A stretch of 64,000 nt of DNA, from NCBI RefSeq assembly GCF_025384765.1, contig NZ_VHLL01000007.1, forward strand, positions 1-64,000, given 5' to 3'. Source of the DNA: Methanoculleus formosensis. GTDB taxonomy: Archaea > Halobacteriota > Methanomicrobia > Methanomicrobiales > Methanoculleaceae. The translations under genes and the position numbers were made by a program. Under the pieces are notes generated by a model that saw only the letters and a list, made by a program, of their open reading frames with translations, did no database searches and had not been told where the DNA came from. Below are positions 1 to 7,308 of this stretch, in pieces. Each line of letters opens with the position of its first letter. Position 1 is the stretch's first letter.

Positions 1-127
1 AGGTCGTCTTCTTGCTTTTGGCAAAAGGCATGAGGGGACGCCTGCAAACGATATAAATCTTTCGTTTTTGTGCGGGTTTCCGGGTTCGGCAGAGAATATG
101 CTGGTTCGAAAATTAGCGAAGTACTGA

Positions 128-529
128 AACTCCAATATCAGAAACCCGATTCTTGCATCGTACGTCGCAAAGGGACTGCTACCGTACCGCGGCCTTGGCT
201 CCGGTATCAAGCGGGCACTCGAAGACTGGCCCGAGATCGACTTTACCGACGATCAAGAGGGGGATCTTTTCACCGTCACGGTTCACCGAAAAGAGGAGAG
301 AAGTTCGGAGAAAGGTTCCCAGAAAAGTTCCCCAAAAGGTTCCCAGAAAAGTTCCCAGAAGATCATTGAACTCATGCAACATGACCCAACCGTGACCATT
401 GCTGAACTCGCCCGGAGCGTAGGTGTAACCGACCGAGCGATCAAGAAACAGATCGAAAAATTGAAACAGCAAGGCCGGCTCCGTCGCATCGGCCCTGCCC
501 GGGGCGGTCACTGGGAGGTGCTGGAATGA
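128..529 (+). pseudogene. C-terminal remnant of a RecG-like HATPase/winged-helix regulator
   Basis: The open frame after the stop at 125-127 reads NIRNPILASYVAKGLLPYRG, then a linker of repeated KGSQ/KSSQ, then a winged-helix domain (IIELMQHDPTVTIAELARSV) ending GGHWEVLE. This is the C-terminal third of the RecG-like ATP-binding regulator family (AlbA_2 plus HATPase_c_4 plus wHTH). The N-terminal DNA-binding and ATPase parts are missing, there is an in-frame stop just before the fragment and no start codon fits, so it is a decayed gene. It is the left flank of the restriction island and belongs to the same HATPase-wHTH group as the intact gene at 3176. Confidence 0.7.
298..357 (+). repeat. 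12-bp in-frame tandem repeat in the remnant's linker
   Basis: Four units of type GAAAGGTTCCCA/GAAAAGTTCCCA run from 310 to 357, with a degenerate fifth at 298-309. The 12-bp period keeps frame and encodes a four-residue linker repeat, unlike the 11-bp repeat at 4413. Confidence 0.85.
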
Positions 530-795
530 CCTTCACCGAAGCATGCTCCATCCCCGGGACAGGTGAGCCGCCACATAATCGAGGGGAAAGACCGGCTCCG
601 TGAGGAGATGTTGCCCGGGCTACCTGAACCTGCTCGTGACACGGGAGTAAAACAAAAGAACAAACTACCGTCCCACAACGGAACGGTAGCGGGTATAACA
701 GGTACACCTATTGCACAATCTCATAAGTGGTTTTCGGTGCTCAACAGATCCAGAACAGGGCGTTATAGATCAGCGAAAAATTAGCGCTCCTCCCA
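530..795. other. Intergenic stretch with a short inverted repeat
   Basis: No convincing gene is seen here. CTACCG at 665-670 and CGGTAG at 684-689 form an inverted repeat that could act as a terminator or a transposon scar; nothing else stands out. The short open frame 563-784 has no recognisable domain. Confidence 0.4.
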
Positions 796-1179
796 TCACT
801 GCGCCGCCTTCTTCTCCTGCACCGGCGGATTCTTGATCGTAACGTCGACCGACTTCGAGTTCTTCCCGCGAACCTCCACCTTATACGTCCCCGCTGCCGG
901 GAACTTGTGCGCGAAGAACGTGTAGGTCTGCGGGCCGCCGGCCGAGAGATCCTGCTTCTTGCCGACCTGTTCGCCGTTGATCCACAACTGCGCCTTGAAG
1001 TGCGTGTCCCAGTCCGAAGAGGGAACTCCTTCGTTGTCGAACCAGTAGCCGATGCTCACCGAGACGTTCGGGAAGAAGTACACGTTGCCCTTCTCGTCGC
1101 GGCCGCCGCCCGTGCTGCCGCTGACCGTGGCAGTCGCTTCGACGGAGTTGATGGTTGCATCACGGTATGTTGGAGACAT
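796..1179 (-). CDS. Hypothetical beta-sandwich (Ig-like/CARDB-like) protein
   Basis: A 127-residue protein with alternating hydrophobic and polar strands typical of an immunoglobulin-like sandwich: SVSIGYWFDNEG, then FKAQLWINGEQVG, then FPAAGTYKVEVRG. No signal peptide or membrane segment is seen, so it is probably cytosolic. The frame extends upstream to 1284, but I chose the ATG at 1179 because a TATA-like TTTATTATAC at 1210-1201 (minus strand) lies about 26 bases before it, giving a leaderless transcript. A run of seven G directly precedes the ATG. Function unknown. Confidence 0.65.
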   Translation of the reverse strand: MSPTYRDATINSVEATATVSGSTGGGRDEKGNVYFFPNVSVSIGYWFDNEGVPSSDWDTHFKAQLWINGEQVGKKQDLSAGGPQTYTFFAHKFPAAGTYKVEVRGKNSKSVDVTIKNPPVQEKKAAQ

Positions 1180-1679
1180 GCCCCCCCATTTATAAAAGTA
1201 GTATAATAAATTGCCCTTCCAGTGTACTAGTGCTACATCTCGCCGAACTCCGTCCTGAAGGTTACGGCGATGTACCAGGGGCATGTCAATTCTCCAACAA
1301 TGAGATGGAGATTTACACAGCGAGTTCTGGCGTCAGAAGCCTTTCTTCTTTCAAACTTCAGTGCAGAAAGTCATTTTTGAGGCATACACGTCCTCAGAAA
1401 ACTCGTACGGACGGTGCGAGGAATATGTGGGTGATATTATGCTCGGGTTATAACTGTTCGATTTGCCACCAAACATTAAACGAAAAGGCATCATACAAAT
1501 TTAGAATTGGGAAAAATCAAAAGATACCGGAATATGGAAATTGGTAAGTTAATATAGTCCCGATCCAAAATTGATACTTAACGTGTTGCAACGACCCGAG
1601 AGGGAAGGCTGGATGGAATCTGTAGAGAGATAGCCCGCCTCCCCCCGCGGTCCTTGCACAGTTCTCTTGAGGTCAAACA
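1180..1679. other. Long A+T-rich intergenic region before the restriction operon
   Basis: It holds the minus-strand promoter of the 796-1179 gene (TATA near 1205) and presumably the promoter of hsdM; a TATA-like AGTTAATATAG lies near 1546, which would give a leader of about 100 bases. Base composition is clearly poorer in G+C than the flanking genes. The 130-codon frame 1155-1547 shows no domain. Confidence 0.45.
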
Positions 1680-3179
1680 ATGGTCACCACGACAACATCC
1701 CTTGCTCAACTCGAATCCCACCTCTGGGAAGCTGCCAATATCCTGCGTGGACCTGTCGACGCGGCCGACTTCAAGACGTATATCTTCCCGCTGCTCTTCT
1801 TCAAACGGATCTCCGATGTTCACGATGAAGAGTATCGGGCAGCTCTCGCCGAATCCGGGGGCGATGAAGAGTATGCCCGGTTTCCGCAGAACTACCGGTT
1901 CCAGATCCCTCATGAGTGCCATTGGAACGACGTTCGCAAAGTGACGACAAACGTCGGGCAGGCCCTGCAGAAAGCAATGCGCTGCATCGAGACGGCGAAT
2001 CCGGATACACTCTACGGCATCTTCGGCGACGCACAATGGACAAATAAAGATCGCCTCTCCGACGCCCTGCTCCGTGACCTCATCGAACACTTCTCCCGGA
2101 TCAACCTCGGAAACGAGGCCGCCGAAGCCGATATCCTCGGCCAGTCCTACGAGTACCTCATCAAGAAGTTTGCCGACCTCACGAACAAGAAAGCGGGAGA
2201 GTTCTATACCCCACGGGCGGTGGTGCGGTTGATGGTCAACATTCTTGACCCGCACGAGGGCGAGGCGATCTACGACCCGGCCTGCGGGACAGGCGGCATG
2301 CTGCTCGAAGCCGTCCACCATGTGCGCGAGGCTCATGGCGACGACCGAACACTCTGGGGCAAACTCTTCGGCCAGGAGAGGAACCTCACTACCTCGGCCA
2401 TCGCCAGAATGAACCTCTTCCTGCATGGCGCGGAGGACTTCTCGATCGTGCGTGACGATACCCTCCGTCGCCCGGCGTTCTTTTCGGGCGACAATCTCGC
2501 GACCTTCGATTGCGTTATCGCCAATCCCCCCTTCTCGCTTGAGAAATGGGGCGAGGAGGTCTGGGCCAGCGATCCTTTCGGCCGCAACTTCGCCGGAATG
2601 CCGCCGGCGAAGAGCGGCGACTACGCCTGGGTGCAGCACATGATCAGGTCGATGGCACCCGGGACCGGCCGCATGGCTGTTGTGTTGCCGCACGGAGTGC
2701 TCTTTCGTATGGGAAAAGAAGGTGCCATCCGGAAGAAGATCCTCGGTATGGACGTGCTCGAAGCGGTGATCGGCCTGGGTCCAAACCTCTTCTACGGCAC
2801 CGGCCTCGCCGCCTGCATCCTCGTCTTCCGCCAGCGCAAAAGCGACGACCGGAAGAAGAAGGTGCTTATCGTCGATGCTTCAAAGGAGTACAGAACCGGC
2901 CGCGCCCAGAACGAGTTGCTCCCCGAGCACGTCGACCGCATTTACGGGTGGTATCGAGATTTTGCGGACGTAGAGGGTGTTGCCCGGGTGGTGGCGTTTG
3001 AGGAGATCGCGTCGAACGACTACAACCTGAATATCCCCCGCTATCTCGAGCCGAAGGTCGAGGAGGAAGTGCCGACCGTCGAAGAGGCGCTGCAGAAACT
3101 CCGCGAGAGCGCGGAGGCGGCGTTTGCGGCGGAGGAGCGGCTTATCGCTATCCTGAAGCGGGAGGGCCTGCTGTCATGA
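1680..3179 (+). CDS. hsdM: Type I restriction-modification methyltransferase subunit HsdM
   Basis: N6-adenine DNA methyltransferase subunit of a type I system, 499 residues, a normal length. The HsdM N-terminal helical domain starts at residue 8 (LESHLWEAANILRG); the SAM-binding motif DPACGTGGM is at about residue 199 and the catalytic NPPF at about 282. GAGGTC eight bases before the ATG is a fair ribosome site. It overlaps the next gene by four bases. It is clearly a paralogue of the HsdM half of the gene at 4675, sharing long stretches such as IETANPD-LYGIFGDAQWTNK. No separate hsdS follows, so how it recognises DNA is unclear; it may borrow the specificity half of the downstream fusion. 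Confidence 0.95.
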   Translation: MVTTTTSLAQLESHLWEAANILRGPVDAADFKTYIFPLLFFKRISDVHDEEYRAALAESGGDEEYARFPQNYRFQIPHECHWNDVRKVTTNVGQALQKAMRCIETANPDTLYGIFGDAQWTNKDRLSDALLRDLIEHFSRINLGNEAAEADILGQSYEYLIKKFADLTNKKAGEFYTPRAVVRLMVNILDPHEGEAIYDPACGTGGMLLEAVHHVREAHGDDRTLWGKLFGQERNLTTSAIARMNLFLHGAEDFSIVRDDTLRRPAFFSGDNLATFDCVIANPPFSLEKWGEEVWASDPFGRNFAGMPPAKSGDYAWVQHMIRSMAPGTGRMAVVLPHGVLFRMGKEGAIRKKILGMDVLEAVIGLGPNLFYGTGLAACILVFRQRKSDDRKKKVLIVDASKEYRTGRAQNELLPEHVDRIYGWYRDFADVEGVARVVAFEEIASNDYNLNIPRYLEPKVEEEVPTVEEALQKLRESAEAAFAAEERLIAILKREGLLS

Positions 3180-4678
3180 AGAGGCTCGGCCTGTTTGTCA
3201 GTTCCCACCAGAAGGAGTTTGCTGAAGAGCGGCAAGCGATACGTGACTATATTAACGGCAATCCTCTGTTCCGCCGATTCTTCGATGCATTTCTCTTCGA
3301 AGACCTGCCCGCTTCCGGCCAGCGACCGGATAAGGCTTATCTGACGGAGGTAGATCGCTGTGATGTCTATCTCTGTCTTCTCGGGAATGAATACGGCCAT
3401 GAGGATGCCGATGGCCTCTCCCCCACCGAACGTGAGTTTGATCGGGCCACTGCCGGAGGTAAGGAGCGTCTGGTCTTCGTTAAAGGCAGTAACGACTCGG
3501 TGCGCGGTCCGAAGGTGCGTGCCCTTCTGCGCAGAGTCGAAGATCAACTCATTCGACGCCGCTTCAACAGCGTTCCTGAGTTGACTACAGAGATTTATTC
3601 CAGCCTCGTCGAATATCTGGCTCACACAGGCATGCTACGGATCCGCCCGTTCGACGCTTCCGCATGCACCGATGCTACGCTTGATGACATCTCGCAGGAG
3701 AAGATTGCAGAATTCCTCTCACGTGCCCGGCGGAGTCGTGGATATGCCCTCGACCCCGATACTCCGTTGCGCAAGGCGCTGGCTCACCTTAACCTGCTGG
3801 ATGGCGATCAACCCAGCAACGCAGCCGTGCTCCTGTTCGGCAAACAACCTCAGCGTTTTCTCATCACCTCCGAGGTCAAATGCCTTCACTTCCATGGCAC
3901 CGAGGTGAGTAAACCCATCCCCTCCTACCAGATCTACAAGGGCACCGTCTTTGAGTTGGTCGACCAGTCGCTCGACTTTGTACTCTCCAAGATTGCCTGC
4001 TCTATCGGCACCCGGGCCGAGGGTCCTACAGCGCCGATGAACTATGAGGTGCCCCAGGAGGCCGTGGGCGAAGCCATCATCAACGCCATCGCGCACCGAG
4101 ACTACGTCTCAAACGCTTCCGTTCAGGTCATGCTCTTCTCCGATCGGCTGGAAGTATGGAATCCCGGCCAGTTGCCGCCATCGCTGTCGCCCGAAGCGCT
4201 CCGTGCCCCGCATCCTTCCATCCCGCGCAATCCTCTCATTGCGGAACCGCTCTTCCTGACCCGCTACATAGAGAAAGCCGGTACGGGCACTCTCGATATG
4301 ATCGAGCAGTGCTCTCGTGCGGGCCTGCCGCCGCCGGAATTCCGGCAAGACTGCGGGCAGTTCGTCCAGGTTCTCTGGAGACCAGAGCGCAATGGGACAA
4401 CAGAACTTAAAATGGGGGACCAAGTGGGGACCAAGTGGGGACTAAGTGGGGACCAGGTTGTTGTGCTACGTGCCTGCGTGACGGAGAAGTCCGTCTCCGA
4501 ACTCATGGATGTTGTCGGCAGGACGAGTCGAACCAAGTTCAGGAACTCCGTGCTGAGACCGTTGATGCAGGCCGGGTTTATCGAGATGACCATCCCGGAG
4601 AAGCCCAGAAGCAGCAATCAGAAGTACCGTATTACGGATACGGGCCGCGCCCTGCTTGCTGGGAGGGAGACGCCGTGA
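3176..4678 (+). CDS. DUF4062 - HATPase_c_4 - winged-helix protein inside the type I RM operon
   Basis: 500 residues in three parts. Residues 1-150 are a DUF4062 domain (LFVSSHQKEFAEER, CDVYLCLLGNEYG, SPTEREFDRA), a TIR-like fold often found as a sensor or effector in defence NTPases. Residues about 230-400 are a divergent GHKL ATPase with the N-box EAIINAIAHRDY at 299-310 and a GTGT loop at 369. After a linker encoded by an 11-bp tandem repeat comes a winged helix (about 430-495). It overlaps hsdM by four bases and hsdMS by four bases, so it is translated with them. A regulator or backup effector of the RM system is inference; no experimental role is known to me. Confidence 0.85.
   Translation: MKRLGLFVSSHQKEFAEERQAIRDYINGNPLFRRFFDAFLFEDLPASGQRPDKAYLTEVDRCDVYLCLLGNEYGHEDADGLSPTEREFDRATAGGKERLVFVKGSNDSVRGPKVRALLRRVEDQLIRRRFNSVPELTTEIYSSLVEYLAHTGMLRIRPFDASACTDATLDDISQEKIAEFLSRARRSRGYALDPDTPLRKALAHLNLLDGDQPSNAAVLLFGKQPQRFLITSEVKCLHFHGTEVSKPIPSYQIYKGTVFELVDQSLDFVLSKIACSIGTRAEGPTAPMNYEVPQEAVGEAIINAIAHRDYVSNASVQVMLFSDRLEVWNPGQLPPSLSPEALRAPHPSIPRNPLIAEPLFLTRYIEKAGTGTLDMIEQCSRAGLPPPEFRQDCGQFVQVLWRPERNGTTELKMGDQVGTKWGLSGDQVVVLRACVTEKSVSELMDVVGRTSRTKFRNSVLRPLMQAGFIEMTIPEKPRSSNQKYRITDTGRALLAGRETP
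4413..4456 (+). repeat. 11-bp x 4 tandem repeat within the DUF4062-HATPase gene
   Basis: Four contiguous units: TGGGGGACCAA, GTGGGGACCAA, GTGGGGACTAA, GTGGGGACCAG. The period is not a multiple of three, so gain or loss of a unit changes reading frame between the ATPase and winged-helix domains. Deleting one unit (11 bases) moves translation into the frame that stays open from 4435 to 7308, i.e. the HsdM-HsdS frame. Confidence 0.95.
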
Positions 4679-7308
4679 CCGCCCGCATCACACAGCAGCA
4701 GCTCGAATCCTACCTCTGGGGAGCGGCGGTGCTCCTCCGGGGAACCATCGATGCCGGCGACTACAAGCAGTTCATCATGCCGCTGCTCTTCTACAAGCGC
4801 CTCTGCGATGTCTACGACGAAGAGACAGAGACAGCACTTGCGGAATCAGGCGGAGATGTTGATTTCGCCGCGTTCCCGGAGAACCACCGGTTCCAGATCC
4901 CGCCCGAAGCCCACTGGCGTGAGGTGCGGAAGGCTGCGCGGGACGTCGGGCAGGTTCTCCAGGCCGGCATGCGGGCGATCGAGACCGCGAACCCGGATAA
5001 ACTCTACGGGATCTTCGGCGACGCGCAATGGACGAACAAGGACCGCCTCTCCGACGCCATGCTCCGCGATCTCATCGAGCACTTCTCCTCGCTCGAACTC
5101 ACCATTGCGAACCTTCCCGAGGACGAACTCGGGAACGGCTACGAGTACCTGATCAAGAAGTTCGCCGACGACTCCGGCCATACCGCAGCCGAGTTCTACA
5201 CCAACCGGACCGTCGTCCACCTCATGACCGAGCTGCTTGAACCGCAGCCGGGCGAGACCATCTACGACCCGACCTGCGGCTCTGGGGGCATGCTCCTCTC
5301 CGCCATCGCCCACCTCCGCCGCCAGGGACTGGAGTGGCGCAATGTCCGCCTTTACGGGCAGGAGCGCAACCTGATGACCTCCTCCATCGCCCGGATGAAC
5401 TGTTTCCTCCACGGCATCGAGGACTTCCACATCGTTCGCGGCGACACCCTCTCCGAGCCCAAATTCGTGGAAGGCGACCGCCTGCAGCGGTTCGATGTGG
5501 TGCTGGCAAATCCTCCGTATTCCATCAAACAGTGGGACAGGTCTGCCTTTGCCGCAGATCCCTGGGGACGCAATATTTTTGGTACGCCGCCGCAGGGCCG
5601 GGCCGACTACGCTTTCTGGCAGCACATCCTGGCCAGCATGGACAAAGAGACCGGCCGGTGTGCCATCCTCTTCCCCCATGGCGTCCTCTTCCGGCAGGAG
5701 GAGGCGGAGATGCGGCGGAAACTGATCGAGGCCGACCTGATCGAGTGCGTGCTGGGCCTCGGGCCGAATCTCTTCTATAACTCGCCGATGGAGGCGTGCG
5801 TGGTCATCTGCCGCACAAGGAAGCCCGAGGAAAGACAGGGGAAAATCCTCTTCATCAGCGCTGTGGGCGAAGTCACCCGGGAACGGGCGCAGAGCTTCCT
5901 CACGGAAGAGCACATTGAGCGGATCGTCGGGGCCTATCGGGCGTTCAGGAATGAATCAGAGTTCGCTCATGTTGCAACAATTGAGGAAATTCGTGAGCAG
6001 GGATGGAGCATCAACATCCCTCTCTATGTCATAAACCAGGAGTATCGCCGGACAAATATTCGTTCACCTGACAGCTCGTTAGATGAGACATTTGCTACAT
6101 GGTTGAAAAATTCGTCCCATATCCAGCAGATCGTCGCCACTATACTTGGTAATGGAGAGAACCTCGATCCACTGGCTGATGCACATCAATTCAAGGTAAA
6201 TACTCCACCATGGCTCGATCGCTCGAAATGGCAGCGTTTTCGATTTGATCAAATCGCGGAGAACATTCGGGAAACTGGACAGCCAACGCCAGATGACTCT
6301 GCGACCTATATTGGTTTAGAGCACTTGGAGTCCGGCACTCTACATGTTCGCCGGTGGGGGAGTGAAGCAGATCTGAAAGGTCAAAAATTGAAGATGCGGA
6401 AAGGCGACATCTTATTTGCCAAACGCAACGCCTATCTGCGCCGCGTGGCCATTGCTCCTCATGATGGATACTTCTCGGCACATGGGATGGTTCTACGAGC
6501 GAAACCGGAAGCAGTACTACCGGAGTTCCTTCCTTTTTTCATGATGAGTGATACGTTCATGAATCGAGCTATAGAGATCTCGGTCGGATCGCTCTCGCCT
6601 ACTATCAACTGGACAACGCTTCGGCATCAGGAGTTCGATCTCCCGCCGCTCGACCAGCAACGCCGTATTGCAGATGTCCTTTGGGCGATTGATTCCGAAA
6701 TAAATTCATACATAGCCGTTACCGATGCCCTCACAGAATATCAGAGATCCTTATTCGGCGACCATCTTACGAAGTACGATTTAGAGCCTCTTTCGGAGGT
6801 CGTAGAATTTCTTGATGGGAAACGGGTTCCACTGAGTGAAAAACAAAGGGCAATAAGAAAGGGGCCGTATCCATATTATGGAGCCTCGGGAGTAATCGAC
6901 CATATTGACGATTATCTTTTCGATGAGCCATTGGTCTTGCTAAGCGAGGACGGTTTTAATCTTGTCAACCGCACTTCACGCATTGCTTTCAAAGTTGAAG
7001 GAAAGATATGGGTGAATAACCACGCTCATATTCTCAGGCCAAAACCGGGAGTCAGCATTGATTTTTTGGCTAACTATTTAGAGTCGATTTCTGTTGAACC
7101 TTACATCACAGGAACGTACCAGCGGAAATTGAACAAATCAGAATGTGAGCGGATTCCGGTAAGGCTACCACCTATCACGGTGCAGAATGAAATTGCGAAA
7201 AAAGTTCAACACGTTGCCAGATCTGTTTCATATATTAATCGATACATAGCAGCATCTAGAAATTTGACTTCTGCATTATCCTCACAAATCGTGGAGGTTA
7301 AACCATGA
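4675..7308 (+). CDS. hsdMS: HsdM-HsdS fusion: type I methyltransferase with built-in specificity subunit
   Basis: 877 residues starting at the GTG that overlaps the previous stop (GTGA); the frame is open further upstream to 4435 but that part is antiphase to a real gene. Residues 1-490 are HsdM (SAM motif DPTCGSGGM at 198, catalytic NPPY at 279). Residues about 510-877 are an HsdS-like specificity module with two target-recognition domains, each followed by the typical helical spacer (LPPLDQQRRIADVLWAID; LPPITVQNEIAKKVQ). Combining M and S in one chain is uncommon for type I systems. From about 5960 the DNA becomes visibly richer in A+T than the HsdM half, as expected if the recognition half was exchanged. 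Confidence 0.92.
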   Translation: MTARITQQQLESYLWGAAVLLRGTIDAGDYKQFIMPLLFYKRLCDVYDEETETALAESGGDVDFAAFPENHRFQIPPEAHWREVRKAARDVGQVLQAGMRAIETANPDKLYGIFGDAQWTNKDRLSDAMLRDLIEHFSSLELTIANLPEDELGNGYEYLIKKFADDSGHTAAEFYTNRTVVHLMTELLEPQPGETIYDPTCGSGGMLLSAIAHLRRQGLEWRNVRLYGQERNLMTSSIARMNCFLHGIEDFHIVRGDTLSEPKFVEGDRLQRFDVVLANPPYSIKQWDRSAFAADPWGRNIFGTPPQGRADYAFWQHILASMDKETGRCAILFPHGVLFRQEEAEMRRKLIEADLIECVLGLGPNLFYNSPMEACVVICRTRKPEERQGKILFISAVGEVTRERAQSFLTEEHIERIVGAYRAFRNESEFAHVATIEEIREQGWSINIPLYVINQEYRRTNIRSPDSSLDETFATWLKNSSHIQQIVATILGNGENLDPLADAHQFKVNTPPWLDRSKWQRFRFDQIAENIRETGQPTPDDSATYIGLEHLESGTLHVRRWGSEADLKGQKLKMRKGDILFAKRNAYLRRVAIAPHDGYFSAHGMVLRAKPEAVLPEFLPFFMMSDTFMNRAIEISVGSLSPTINWTTLRHQEFDLPPLDQQRRIADVLWAIDSEINSYIAVTDALTEYQRSLFGDHLTKYDLEPLSEVVEFLDGKRVPLSEKQRAIRKGPYPYYGASGVIDHIDDYLFDEPLVLLSEDGFNLVNRTSRIAFKVEGKIWVNNHAHILRPKPGVSIDFLANYLESISVEPYITGTYQRKLNKSECERIPVRLPPITVQNEIAKKVQHVARSVSYINRYIAASRNLTSALSSQIVEVKP

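Noticed and set aside
1155-1547. 130-codon plus-strand frame before hsdM
   Set aside because: The product has no recognisable domain and overlaps the promoter of the minus-strand gene.
4435-4674. 80-residue N-terminal extension of HsdM-HsdS
   Set aside because: The region codes for the winged helix of the upstream gene in another frame and HsdM homologues start at the GTG 4675; kept only as part of the frame-fusion finding.
4846-5913. 355-codon minus-strand frame within hsdMS
   Set aside because: It mirrors the HsdM coding sequence; no domain, and a similar frame occurs opposite the first hsdM at the same place.
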